From positions 1,736,001 to 1,800,000 of the forward strand of contig NZ_CP043808.1 in the NCBI RefSeq assembly GCF_008386315.1: DNA of 64,000 nt, in the 5' to 3' direction. Each line of letters opens with the position of its first letter. The first letter of the stretch is position 1. The DNA is from Serinicoccus marinus DSM 15273 (GTDB taxonomy: Bacteria; Actinomycetota; Actinomycetes; Actinomycetales; Dermatophilaceae). Below, in pieces: positions 45,155 to 58,957 of this stretch. The position numbers and the translations under genes were made by a program. A model generated the notes under the pieces. The model had not been told where the DNA came from and made no database searches. It worked only from the letters and a program-made list of their open reading frames with translations.

Positions 45155-46117
45155 TCACAGCCCCTGCTCCGCCATGACGTCCCGGTAGGCCGCCGCGAGA
45201 CGCAGGGTGTCGTGCACGCCCGGGCGGTTCGGCTTGCCGACCGTCGTGAGGACCAGGCTCGCGCCCAGGCCCTCCACCGCGGCCTCCAGCGCTGCTCCCT
45301 CGGCCTCGGTGCGGGCGACCTGCGGGTCGGCGATGACGTGGTCGAAGCTCAGGTCCGGCGCGTGCGCCGCGACCGCCGCGACGTGCTCGGCGAGGGTGTA
45401 GCCGCTGGCCTCGTCGTCGCTGAGGCTGACGTTGAGCGTGAGGATCCGGCGCGCGGGGGTCTCGCACAGCGCCTGCCGCAGCTCGGGGACGAGCAGGTGC
45501 GGCATGACGGAGGTGAACCAGGAGCCCGGCCCGAGGACGACGAGGTCGGCCAGCTTGATCGACTCCAGCGCCTCGGGGCAGGCGCGTGGCGCCTCCGGGA
45601 TGAGCCGGATGGACCGGACCGTGCCGGGGTGCCGCGCCACCGTGGACTGGCCGCGAACGGTGCTGATGCCGCCCTCGCCGGTCGGTCCCGCGTCCTGCAT
45701 CTCCGCCTCGATCTCCAGCGGCTCCAGCGCCATCGGCAGGACCCGCCCGCGGGTGTTGAGCAGCCGCCCCACGAGGTCGAGACCCCGCACCTGCTCCTGG
45801 GGCCGGAGGTCCCACAGCGCCATGATGAGCAGGTTGCCCAGGGCGTGACCGGACAGCTCCCCCTCGCCGCGGAAGCGGTGCTGCAGCACGGCCGACCACT
45901 GGTGACCCCACGCGGTGTCCTCGCAGAGCGCGGCCAGGGCCATGCGCAGGTCACCCGGCGGCAGGATGTCGAACTCCTGACGCAGCCTGCCGCTGGAGCC
46001 CCCGTCGTCGGCGACCGTGACGACCGCGGTGATCGCCTCGGTCAGGTGACGCAGCGCCTGCAACGAGGCGGCCAGCCCGTGCCCGCCGCCCAGCGCCACC
46101 ACCCGGCGGCCGCTCAC
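45155..46117 (-). CDS. yvcK: YvcK/CofD-like gluconeogenesis factor
   Basis: The 320-residue protein has the CofD-like Rossmann fold. [18 protein letters not shown] binds a UDP-sugar in characterised homologues, and [26 protein letters not shown] and [19 protein letters not shown] are signatures. YvcK (CuvA in mycobacteria) is needed for growth on gluconeogenic carbon and for cell wall regulation. The GTG start overlaps the rapZ stop. The position between rapZ and whiA is the standard actinobacterial cluster. Confidence 0.95.
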   Translation of the reverse strand: MSGRRVVALGGGHGLAASLQALRHLTEAITAVVTVADDGGSSGRLRQEFDILPPGDLRMALAALCEDTAWGHQWSAVLQHRFRGEGELSGHALGNLLIMALWDLRPQEQVRGLDLVGRLLNTRGRVLPMALEPLEIEAEMQDAGPTGEGGISTVRGQSTVARHPGTVRSIRLIPEAPRACPEALESIKLADLVVLGPGSWFTSVMPHLLVPELRQALCETPARRILTLNVSLSDDEASGYTLAEHVAAVAAHAPDLSFDHVIADPQVARTEAEGAALEAAVEGLGASLVLTTVGKPNRPGVHDTLRLAAAYRDVMAEQGL

Positions 46118-47094
46118 TCACGCCCCAGGTCGCGGTGGAAGGTCGAGATCTGCACGTCCTGCTCCTGCAGGTCGGCCAGCCGACGGGTCAGCTCCTCCGC
46201 GGTCGCCACCGAACGGTGCTTGCCGCCGGTGCAGCCCACGGCCACCGTGACGTAGCGGCGTCCCTCGGCGAGATAGCCCTGCACGGCGGTGCGCAGCAGG
46301 TGCTCCGCGTGCCGGATGTACTCCTGCGCCAGGTCCTGCCCGAGGACGAAGTCGCGCACCGGGGCGTCCCTGCCCGTGTGCGGGCGCAGCTCGGGGTTCC
46401 AGTACGGGTTGGGCAGGAACCGCAGGTCGAGGACGACGTCGGCGTCCAGGGGGATGCCGTACTTGAAGCCGAAGGCCATGATCGCCAGCCGCAGCCGCAC
46501 GTCGGCGTCCCCGCCGAGCAGCGCGTCGATCTTGGCCGCCAGCTCGTGCACGTTGTAGTTGGAGGTGTCGAGGACGAGGTCCGCGTCCGACCGGATGTCG
46601 CCGAGCATGCGCCGCTCCCGGCGGATGCCGTCGAGGAGCAGCCCCTCCCCCTGCAGCGGGTGCGGGCGACGGACGGCCTCGAAGCGCCGCACCAGGGTCT
46701 CGTCGGAGGAGTCCACGAAGACCACCCGGGGGCGCCAGCCGCGCTCGCCGAGCGTCTGCAGCGCCCCGGCGAGCTCGTTGGTGAAGTCCCGGCTGCGCAC
46801 GTCCGCGACGACGGCGACGCGTTGCCGCTGCGGGTCGTCGGCGGTGAGGTCCATCAACCGCACGATCATCGCCGGCGGCAGGTTGTCCACGACGTACCAG
46901 CCGCGGTCCTCCAGCACGTCACCGGCCGTCGTCCGACCCGCACCCGACATCCCGGTGAGGATGACGACGTCCGAGCGCCCGACCGCTCCGGGCGGGACCG
47001 GTGGCTGCTCCCCCAGGTCGATGCGCCGTCCGGTCACGTCCGTCCTCCCGTCCGTCATCTCCCGCTCCGTCCCGTTCGGCCGTCCGGGGCTCAT
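46114..47094 (-). CDS. rapZ: RNase adapter RapZ (YvcJ family nucleotide-binding protein)
   Basis: The 326-residue protein has a P-loop GMSGAGRTT at residues 48-56, with Ala-Gly-Arg in place of the usual Lys-Ser run that is common in actinobacterial members, and a C-terminal domain with [18 protein letters not shown] and [14 protein letters not shown]. In enterobacteria RapZ guides degradation of the GlmZ RNA; in Gram-positives (YvcJ) it binds nucleotides and its role is less clear. The ATG overlaps the uvrC stop (ATGA). An internal start at MTDGRTD (residue 13) is possible. Confidence 0.94.
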   Translation of the reverse strand: MSPGRPNGTEREMTDGRTDVTGRRIDLGEQPPVPPGAVGRSDVVILTGMSGAGRTTAGDVLEDRGWYVVDNLPPAMIVRLMDLTADDPQRQRVAVVADVRSRDFTNELAGALQTLGERGWRPRVVFVDSSDETLVRRFEAVRRPHPLQGEGLLLDGIRRERRMLGDIRSDADLVLDTSNYNVHELAAKIDALLGGDADVRLRLAIMAFGFKYGIPLDADVVLDLRFLPNPYWNPELRPHTGRDAPVRDFVLGQDLAQEYIRHAEHLLRTAVQGYLAEGRRYVTVAVGCTGGKHRSVATAEELTRRLADLQEQDVQISTFHRDLGRE

Positions 47095-49002
47095 TCCAGG
47101 ACCTCTCCGGTGCTCAGGTTAACGGCCGGGGCGACACTCTCGCCCGCGAGCCGCTCGTGGACCACCGCCGCCAGGGACGGACCGACCCCGGGGACCTCCT
47201 GCAGCTGCTCGACGCTGGCCGCGCGGACCGCCTTCACCGAGCCGAGGTGACGCAGCAGCGCCTGCTGCCGGGCGGGGCCGAGCCCGGGTATGCCGTCGAG
47301 CGCGCTGCTGGTCATGCTGCGGGAGCGGCGTTGCCGGTGGAAGGTGTTGGCGAAGCGGTGCGCCTCGTCCCGCACCCGTTGCAGCAGGTAGAGGGCCTCG
47401 CTCGTCCGGGGCAGGACGACCGGGAACTCCTGATCAGCGCTCCAGACCTCCTCGAGCCGCTTGGCGAGCCCCACGACGTTGACGTCCGTGACACCGACCG
47501 CGCTCAGCGCCTCCTGCGCGGCCCGGACCTGGGGCAGACCACCGTCGACGACCACGAGGTTGGGAGGGTAGGCGAACTTGGCGGGGCGGCCGTCGTCGTC
47601 GCGCGGGGGGCGGCGCCTGCGACAGGTGCCGGAAGCGTCGGGTCAGCACCTCGTGCATCGCCGCCGTGTCGTCCCCGGTGCCCTCGCGCACGATGAAGCG
47701 GCGGTACTCGCCCTTGCGCGGCAGGCCGTCCTCGAAGACGACCATCGACCCGACGACGTCGCTGCCCTGGACGTGGCTGATGTCGAAGGACTCGATCCGC
47801 AGCGGGGCGTCGTCCAGCTCGAGGACCTCCTGCAGCTCCTGCAGTGCCTGCGAGCGCAGCGTCAGGTCGCCGGACCGGGCCACCTTGTGCCGGGCCAGCG
47901 CCTGCTGGGCGTTGCGCCCCACGGTCTCCATGAGGGTGCGCTTGTCGCCGCGGCGCGGCACCCGGACCGAGACGCGTGCGCCCCGCAGCCCGCCGAGCCA
48001 GGCGGCGACGTCCTCGACGCCCGACGGCAGCACGGGCACGAGGACCTCGCGGGGCACCTCGTCGCCGCGCTCGCCGCCGTAGACCTGCTGCAGCAGGTGC
48101 TCGACGATGTCCGGGAGGTCCTCGGCCCCCTTCTCGCTGACCCAGCCACGCTGCCCGCGGATCCGGCCACCCCGCACATGGAAGACCTGCACCGCGACCT
48201 CCAGCTCGTCGTCGGCAAGGGCATACACGTCTGCATCGGTGGCGTCCGGCAGCACGACCGCGGACCGCTCGAGCGCCCGGCGCAGGGCCCCGACGTCGTC
48301 CCGCAGCCGGGCGGCGGTCTCGAAGTCCAGCTCGGCCGAGGCCCGGCGCATCCGCTCCTCCAGGTCCTTGACGAAGCGAGCGCTGTCACCGGCCATGAAG
48401 GCGCTGAAGTCCTCGGCGATCTGCCGGTGCTCCTCGGCGTCGACCCGGCCGACGCACGGCGCCGAGCACTTGTCGATGTAGCCGAGCAGGCACGGGCGGC
48501 CGACCTGACCGGCCCGCCGGAAGACGCCGGCCGAGCAGGTGCGGACCGGGAAGACGCGGAGCAGGGTGTCCAGCGTCTCGCGGATGGCCCAGGCGTGCGT
48601 GTAGGGGCCGAAGTAGCGGGTCCCGGGTCGCTTGGTGCCGCGCATGACCTGGGCCCGGGGGAACTCCTCGCCCAGGGTGACGGCGAGGTAGGGGTAGGAC
48701 TTGTCGTCGCGGTACTTGACGTTGAAGCGCGGGTCGAACTCCTTGATCCAGGAGTACTCGAGCTGGAGCGCCTCGACCTCGTTGCGCACGACGGTCCAGT
48801 CCACGCGGGCACCGGTCGTCACCATCTGCCGGGTCCGGGGGTGCAGCGCGGACAGGTCCTGGAAGTAGGACGTGAGCCGGGACCGCAGCGAGCGCGCCTT
48901 GCCCACGTAGATCACGCGGTCGTGCTGGTCCCGGAAGCGGTACACCCCGGGGTCGGTGGGGATCTCGCCGGGTCGGGGACGGTAGGACTGCGGGTCAGCC
49001 AC
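47091..49002 (-). CDS. uvrC: Excinuclease ABC subunit C, one-base insertion in this sequence
   Basis: UvrC makes both incisions in nucleotide excision repair. The GIY-YIG domain ([26 protein letters not shown]), the Cys-rich stretch, the UvrB-interacting UVR helix ([20 protein letters not shown]) and the RNase H-like core with [21 protein letters not shown] are in the first frame. After HLSQAPPP the frame shifts; the remainder, [14 protein letters not shown] with the catalytic Asp, to the helix-hairpin-helix end ([17 protein letters not shown]), lies in the next frame. The switch falls at a G6 run at 47605-47610. Removing one base gives 636 residues. Probably a homopolymer error. Confidence 0.93.
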
Positions 49003-49032
49003 GGATCCCGACAGCCCTCGGGAGTCGTCGTC

Positions 49033-52026
<2,994 letters not shown>

Positions 52027-52032
52027 GACCCC

Positions 52033-52038
52033 ACTGTA
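52033..52038 (-). promoter_or_regulatory. -10 box of a leaderless promoter (uvrA)
   Basis: TACAGT lies 6 nt before the uvrA GTG on the minus strand. Confidence 0.5.
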
Positions 52039-52206
52039 GGCCGCGCCACTGACACACCCGGTCGCGCACGGCTTTTCCGCGGGGGCAACTGCATAGGTAT
52101 GCTGGACCCTGCATGATTTTGTCGCAGGGCCAGCGATGTCCCGTCCACACGCACCTCAGGTCGCTGCCTCCCCTCGGCACGGCCCCGTCCCGAAACCGGT
52201 GATCCC

Positions 52207-55200
52207 ATGACAGAGACGATCGTCCCGACCGCCGCTGCCCTGCGTCCCGTGCCCGGCGCCGCCCCCGAAGGGCTCTACGACGGGGCCCACGAGCACGACA
52301 GCTGCGGCGTCGCCTTCGTGGCCCGGCTGGACGGCTCCGCCCGGCACGACATCGTGGCCCAGGCCCTCACCGCGCTGCACAACCTCGACCACCGCGGCGC
52401 GGTCGGGAGCGAGGAGAACACCGGTGACGGCGCGGGCATCCTCACGCAGGTGCCGGACGCCTTCCTCCGGGAGGTGCTGCCGTTCGACCTCCCGGAGCGC
52501 GGCCGCTATGCCGTCGGCATCGTCTTCCTCCCCGGGGACGGCCAGGCCGACGAGGTCGCGGCGCAGGTCGAGGAGATCGTCCGGGCCTCCGGGCTGAGCG
52601 TGCTCGGCTGGCGGGAGGTGCCGGTGGACGCCGGCATGATCGGCCCGACGGCACTGTCCGTCATGCCGGTGATGCGCCAGCTCGTCGTCGCGGCAGGTCA
52701 GGAGAGCCCGGACGAGTCCGGGCTCGAGCTGGAGCGTCGGGTCTGGCTGGCCCGCAAGCGGATCGAACGGCGCACGGTCGCCTACCCGGTGTCGCTGTCC
52801 ACCCGCACCATCACCTACAAGGGCATGCTGACGACCGACCAGCTGCCGGCCTACTTTCCCGACCTCACCGACGAGCGCTACACCAGCGCGCTCGCCGTGG
52901 TGCACTCCCGCTTCTCCACCAACACCTTCCCGTCCTGGCCGCTGGCCACCCCTACCGCGTCATCGCGCACAACGGCGAGATCAACACGGTGAAGGGCAAC
53001 CGCAACTGGATGCGGGCCCGCCAGTCCGAGCTGCGCAGCGACCTCTTCCCGGGCGACCTCGCCGACGCGCTGCCCATCTGCACCCCCGACGCCAGCGACT
53101 CCGCCACCTTCGACGAGGTGCTGGAGCTGCTCAGCCTCGGCGGCCGGTCCCTCCCCCACGCCGTGCTCATGATGATCCCGGAGTCGTGGGAGAACGACGA
53201 GACGATGGACCCCGACGTCCGCGCCTTCTACGAGTACCACTCGATGCTCATGGAGCCGTGGGACGGGCCGGCCAACCTCGTGTTCACCGACGGCACGCAG
53301 GTGGGTGCGGTCCTGGACCGCAACGGCCTGCGGCCCTCCCGGTACTGGGTCACCGACGACGGCCTGGTGGTGCTGGGGTCGGAGTCGGGCCTGCTCCCCA
53401 TCCCGCCGGAGAAGGTCGTGCGCAAGGGCCGGGTCGCCCCCGGCCGGATGTTCCTCGTCGACCTCGAGGCCGGCCAGATCCTGGACGACACGCAGGTCAA
53501 GAAGGACCTCGCCGCGGCGCAGCCCTACCGCGCGTGGCTGGACCAGCAGCTGGTCCACATGGACTCGCTGCCGACCCAGGTCCACGTGAGGCACACGCAC
53601 GCGTCCGTGACGCGCCGGCAGCAGATCTTCGGCTACACCGAGGAGGAGCTGCGGATCATCCTCGCCCCCATGGCCCAGGCCGGGGCCGAGCCGCTGGGCG
53701 CCATGGGCACGGACACCCCGATCGCGGCGCTGTCCGACCGTCCGCGGCTGCTCTTCGACTACTTCGTCGAGGCCTTCGCGCAGGTGACCAACCCGCCGCT
53801 CGACGCGATCCGGGAGGAGATCGTGACCTCGCTGGGCAGCTCCAGCGGGCCCGAACCCAACCTGCTCTCGGAGACCCCGGAGCACGCCAAGCAGGTCGTC
53901 CTGCCCTTCCCCGTGATCGACAACGACCAGCTCGCGAAGCTGCGCCGCATCAACGTCGAGGGTGAGCACCCCGAGTTCGCCGCCGTGGTCGTCCGCGGCC
54001 TCTACCGGGTCGACGGCGGCGCCCAGGCCCTGGAGCAGCGGCTCGAGGAGATCTGCGCCGAGGTGGACGAGGCCATCGCCGCCGGAGCCTTCTTCGTGGT
54101 GCTCTCCGACCGCCACGCCGACCGCGAGCGCGCCCCCATCCCCTCCCTGCTGCTCACCAGCGCGGTCCACCACCACCTCGTGCGCAACAACACCCGCACC
54201 CGGGTCGGGCTCCTGGTCGAGGCCGGCGACGTCCGCGAGGTCCACCACGTGGCGCTGCTCGTGGCCTACGGGGCTGCCGCCGTCAACCCGTACCTCGCCA
54301 TGGAGACGGTCGAGAACCTCTGCTCCGCGGGTCAGGTGCTGGACGGGCTCGACCCCGACGTCGCCATCAGCCACCTCATCAAGGCGCTCGGCAAGGGCGT
54401 GCTCAAGGTGATGTCGAAGATGGGCATCTCCACCATCGCCTCCTACCGCGGGGCGCAGACGTTCGAGGCCGTGGGCCTGTCCCGCGACGTCGTCGAGCGG
54501 TGGTTCACCGGGACCACGAGCCAGATCGACGGGGTCGGGCTGGACGTCATCGCCGAGGAGGTCCGCCGGCGCCACGCGGTCGCCTACCCGCTCTCCGGCA
54601 TCCCGCCCTACCACCGCACCCTGGACATCGGTGGTGAGTACCAGTGGCGTCGCGAGGGTCCGCCCCACCTCTTCAGCCCGGAGGCGGTCTTCCGGCTCCA
54701 GCACGCCACCCGGCAGGGCCGCTACGACGTCTTCAAGCAGTACACCGACCTCGTCGACGAGCAGGCGGCCGAGCTCATGACCCTGCGCGGTCTCTTCGGG
54801 CTGCAGCCCGACCGGGACCCGGTCGACATCGACGAGGTCGAGCCGGTGAGCGACATCGTCCGCAGGTTCGCCACCGGGGCGATGAGCTACGGCTCGATCT
54901 CGCAGGAGGCGCACGAGACGCTCGCGATCGCGATGAACCGGCTGGGCGGCAAGTCCAACACCGGTGAGGGCGGGGAGGACGTCGAGCGGCTGCTCGACCC
55001 GGAGCGGCGTTCGGCGATCAAGCAGGTCGCCTCCGGCCGGTTCGGCGTCACCTCCCCCTACCTCGTGCACGCCGACGACATCCAGATCAAGATGGCGCAG
55101 GGCGCCAAGCCCGGTGAGGGCGGACAGCTCCCCCCGGGCAAGGTCTACCCCTGGGTGGCGAGTACCCGGCACTCCACGCCGGGCGTCGGCCTCATCTCAC

Positions 55201-56791
55201 CGCCACCGCACCACGACATCTACTCGATCGAGGACATCAAGCAGCTCATCCACGACCTCAAGAACGCCAACCCGAAGGCGCGGATCCACGTCAAGCTGGT
55301 GAGCCAGATCGGCGTAGGCACCGTCGCGGCGGGAGTCTCCAAGGCCAAGTCGGACGTGGTGCTCATCTCCGGCCACGACGGGGGCACCGGCGCGAGCCCG
55401 CTCACCTCGCTCAAGCACGCCGGGACGCCCTGGGAGCTGGGCCTGGCCGAGACGCAGCAGACGCTCCTGCTCAACGGGCTGCGCGACCGCATCGTGGTGC
55501 AGTGCGACGGGCAGCTCAAGACGGGTCGGGACGTCCTGGTGGCGGCCCTGCTCGGCGCGGAGGAGTTCGGCTTCGCGACCGCCCCGCTCGTCGTGTCCGG
55601 CTGCATCATGATGCGGGTCTGCCACCTCGACACCTGCCCGGTCGGCATCGCCACCCAGAACCCGGAGCTGCGCGAGCGCTACACCGGGAAGGCGGAGTTC
55701 GTGGTGACCTTCTTCGAGTTCATCGCCCAGCAGGTGCGGGAGCTGCTCGCACAGCTCGGCTACCGGAGCCTGGACGAGGTCATCGGCCGGGCCGACCTGC
55801 TCGACACCTCCCGCGCGGTGGCGCACTGGAAGGCCGACGGTCTCGACCTCGCGCCGGTCCTGCACCTCACGCCGATCCCCGACGGGGCGGCTCGGCACTG
55901 CACCACGCAGCAAGAGCACGGTCTCGCCGCCGCCCTCGACAACCAGCTGATCGAGCTGGCCCAGCCCGCCCTCACCCACGGCTCTTCCGTCACCGGTAGC
56001 TTCCCCATCACCAACGTGAACCGCACGGTGGGGACCTTGCTGGGTCATCACGTGACCCTGTCGGCAGGGCCGGACGGCCTGCCCGAGGGCACCATCGACC
56101 TCACTCTCACCGGGTCGGCCGGGCAGTCGTTCGGCGCCTTCCTCCCCCGCGGGATCACGCTGCGCCTGGTCGGTGACGCCAACGACTTCGTCGGCAAGGG
56201 TCTGTCGGGAGGCCGGATCGTGGTGCGGCCGCCGGAGGACTCTCCCTTCGTCGCCACCGACCAGGTGATCGCGGGCAACGTCCTCTGCTACGGCGCCACC
56301 GCGGGACAGGTCAATGTCCGAGGACTCGTCGGCGAGCGCTTCTGCGTCCGCAACTCCGGTGCGACCGCGGTCGTGGAGGGTGTCGGTGACCACGCGCTGG
56401 AGTACATGACCGGTGGGATGGCCCTCGTGCTCGGCCGCACCGGCCGCAACCTCGGCGCGGGGATGTCCGGCGGCACGGCCGTGGTCCTCGACCTCGACGA
56501 GGGCCGGATGAACCCGCTGGCCATGGCGGGTGGCGACCTGCTGCTCACCCCGCTGGCCGAGACCGAGCACCTCGACGTGGTCCGGGCGCTGATCGAGGAG
56601 CACGCCGAGCTCACCGGGAGCACGGTGGCCGGCGCGCTCCTCGACGACCCGGACTGGGCCCTGCGCCTGACGACCATCACCCACGCCAGTACGCCAGCGT
56701 GCTGCGCATCCGCCGCGAGGCGGAGGACCGCGGCGACGACCCCAACGGCCCCCACGCCTGGCAGATGATCCTGGAGGACTCCCATGGCTGA
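52207..56791 (+). CDS. gltB: Glutamate synthase (NADPH) large subunit, two one-base deletions in this sequence
   Basis: The large subunit hydrolyses glutamine and channels ammonia to 2-oxoglutarate. The nucleophilic Cys is C33 in [12 protein letters not shown], implying removal of a 32-residue propeptide. The FMN barrel has [12 protein letters not shown] and [15 protein letters not shown], the 3Fe-4S Cys are in [14 protein letters not shown], and a beta-helix ends the protein. One C is missing near 52949 (WPLA, then [17 protein letters not shown] in the next frame). A second base is missing near 56680, before [16 protein letters not shown]. Restoring both gives 1528 residues. The stop overlaps gltD by 8 bp. 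About 130 bp of leader separate it from the uvrA promoter. Confidence 0.94.
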
Positions 56792-58244
56792 CCCCAAAGG
56801 CTTCCTGACCCACCGGGAGCGGGAGAACCGCCCGACCCGGCCCGTCCCGGTGCGCATCATGGACTGGGAGGAGGTGCACGGCGAGCAGGCGACCTCCGTC
56901 CTGCAGCGCCAGGCGAGCCGCTGCATGGACTGCGGCATCCCGTTCTGCCACACCGGCTGCCCGCTGGGCAACCTCATCCCGGAGTGGAACGACCACACCC
57001 GCCGCGCCAACTTCGCCGAGGCCATCGAGCGGCTGCACGCGACCAACAACTTCCCCGAGTTCACCGGGCGGTTGTGCCCGGCGCCGTGCGAGACGGCGTG
57101 CGTCCTCGGGATCAACCAGCCACCGGTGACGATCAAGCAGATCGAGGTCTCGATCATCGACCGGGCCTTCTCCAACGGCCGGGTGACACCGCAGGAGCCG
57201 GAGTGGCTCAGCGGCAGGACCGTCGCCGTGGTCGGTTCGGGCCCCGCCGGGCTCGCCGCGGCACAGCAGCTGGGCCGCGCGGGGCACACGGTCGTCGTCT
57301 ACGAGCGGGCCGACGCCGTCGGCGGGCTGCTGCGCTACGGCATCCCGGAGTTCAAGATGGAGAAGGCGGTCCTCGACCGTCGCCTGGTCCAGCTCCGCGG
57401 GGAGGGCATCCGCTTCGTCACCGGCGTCACCATCGGCGGTGACGGACCGGACGACGAGTCCCTCGACCAGCTGCGGGAGCGCTTCGACGCCGTCGTCCTC
57501 GCGACCGGCTCGACCGTGCCACGGACCTTGCAGGTGCCGGGCGCCGACCTGGATGGCGTCCACCCCGCGATGGACTTCCTCGTCCCGGCCAACAAGGAGG
57601 CCCTCGGCGGGGAGCGGGGCATCGACGCCGCGGGCAAGCACGTCGTCATCATCGGCGGTGGGGACACCGGTGCGGACTGCCTCGGGACGGCGCACCGGCA
57701 CGGCGCGGAGTCGGTGCTGCAGCTGGAGATCATGCCGACCCCTCCGCAGGAGCGGCCGGAGGCGCAGCCGTGGCCCACCTACCCGATGCTCTACAAGGTG
57801 ACCGAGGCGCACGAGGAGGGCGGCGACCGGAACTACGGTGTCTCCACCCTGGAGGTCCTGGGCGACGACGAGGGTCGGGTGCGCGCCCTGGTCCTCGTGG
57901 ACGGCGAGTTCGTCGACGGACGTTTCGTGCCCCTGGACGGCACGGAGCGGGAGATCCCGGCCGACCTCGTGCTGCTCGCCATGGGCTTCGTCGGCCCGGA
58001 CGAGGAGGCCGCCCCCGCCGAGGCGCTGGCCCGCACGTCGCGCAACACCTACGAGCGGGACGACTCCTTCGCGACGCCCCTGGACGGGGTCTTCGCGGCC
58101 GGGGACTGCGGTCGCGGACAGTCGCTCATCGTGTGGGCGATCGCCGAGGGGCGTGCCTGCGCCGCGACGGTCGACCGCTACCTCAGCGGCAGCACGACGC
58201 TGCCGTCGCCCATCCGGGCGAGCGACCGCCCGCTGACCGCCTGA
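56784..58244 (+). CDS. gltD: Glutamate synthase small subunit
   Basis: The 486-residue flavoprotein passes electrons from NADPH to the large subunit. The N-terminal Cys clusters (RCMDCGIPFCHTGCPLGN, then RLCPAPCETACV) hold two 4Fe-4S centres, GSGPAGLAAAQQL binds FAD and GGGDTGADCLGTAHR binds NADPH; VFAAGDCGRGQSLIVWAI near the end is the second FAD contact. Length is normal. The ATG lies inside the last codons of gltB, in another frame, so the subunits are translationally coupled. Confidence 0.97.
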   Translation: MADPKGFLTHRERENRPTRPVPVRIMDWEEVHGEQATSVLQRQASRCMDCGIPFCHTGCPLGNLIPEWNDHTRRANFAEAIERLHATNNFPEFTGRLCPAPCETACVLGINQPPVTIKQIEVSIIDRAFSNGRVTPQEPEWLSGRTVAVVGSGPAGLAAAQQLGRAGHTVVVYERADAVGGLLRYGIPEFKMEKAVLDRRLVQLRGEGIRFVTGVTIGGDGPDDESLDQLRERFDAVVLATGSTVPRTLQVPGADLDGVHPAMDFLVPANKEALGGERGIDAAGKHVVIIGGGDTGADCLGTAHRHGAESVLQLEIMPTPPQERPEAQPWPTYPMLYKVTEAHEEGGDRNYGVSTLEVLGDDEGRVRALVLVDGEFVDGRFVPLDGTEREIPADLVLLAMGFVGPDEEAAPAEALARTSRNTYERDDSFATPLDGVFAAGDCGRGQSLIVWAIAEGRACAATVDRYLSGSTTLPSPIRASDRPLTA

Positions 58245-58258
58245 CCCGGACCGTCACC

Positions 58259-58264
58259 TAGGAT
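58259..58264 (+). promoter_or_regulatory. -10 box of a leaderless promoter (MBL hydrolase gene)
   Basis: TAGGAT lies 6 nt before the GTG at 58271, inside the 26-bp gap after gltD. Confidence 0.5.
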
Positions 58265-58270
58265 CACCGG

Positions 58271-58957
58271 GTGAGAGCCACCGACCTGCGCGGACACGTC
58301 AGCCCGGGAGGGCCGAGCTGGACGCTCGACCTCGGTCCCACGATGGTGCGCAAGTGCAGCGTGAGCGAGATGGACAACAACGTCTACCTCATCACGTGCA
58401 CCGCGACCGGAGCACGATTGCTCGTCGACGCCGCGGACGACGCCGACCGCGTCCTCCGGCTGCTCGACGAGGACGACCGGGGACGGGGCCGGTCGCTCGA
58501 GGCGGTGCTGACCACCCACCGGCACTGGGACCACCACCGGGCACTGACCGAGGTCGTGGCGCAGACCGGGGCCACCGTCCTGGCCGGTGCGGACGACGCC
58601 GAGGGCCTGCCTGTGCCGGTGGAACGGGCGCTGCACGACGGTGACACCGTGCGGCTGGGCCACCTGGTCATGGACGTCGTCCACCTGCGTGGGCACACGC
58701 CTGGGTCGGTGGCGCTGGCGCTCAGCACCGCCGCCGACCGGACCACCACCCTGCTCTTCACCGGTGACAGCCTGTTCCCGGGCGGCCCGGGGAAGACGTC
58801 CGGACCCGGCGACTTCACCTCGCTCATGGACGACCTGGAGGGCCGGGTCTTCGCCGTCTTCGACGACGACGCCCTCGTCCTGCCCGGTCACGGCGACAAC
58901 ACCACGCTCGGCGCCGAGCGCCCGTCTCTGCAGCAGTGGCGCGAGCGGGGTTGGTGA
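58271..58957 (+). CDS. MBL-fold metallo-hydrolase (glyoxalase II-like)
   Basis: The 228-residue protein shows the metallo-beta-lactamase signature THRHWDHH at residues 82-89, a further His in RGHTPGSV, Asp in FTGDSLFPGGPG and the last His in LPGHGD, so two metal ions can be bound. Glyoxalase II and persulfide dioxygenase relatives share these residues; the substrate is not determined. In actinobacteria this gene is often found near uvrA. The start has a leaderless-type box. The next gene (EamA) overlaps its stop. Confidence 0.9.
   Translation: MRATDLRGHVSPGGPSWTLDLGPTMVRKCSVSEMDNNVYLITCTATGARLLVDAADDADRVLRLLDEDDRGRGRSLEAVLTTHRHWDHHRALTEVVAQTGATVLAGADDAEGLPVPVERALHDGDTVRLGHLVMDVVHLRGHTPGSVALALSTAADRTTTLLFTGDSLFPGGPGKTSGPGDFTSLMDDLEGRVFAVFDDDALVLPGHGDNTTLGAERPSLQQWRERGW

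Noticed and set aside
52083..52206. Riboswitch in the gltB leader
   Set aside because: The leader contains short dyads but nothing matching a glutamine or other riboswitch core that I can recognise.
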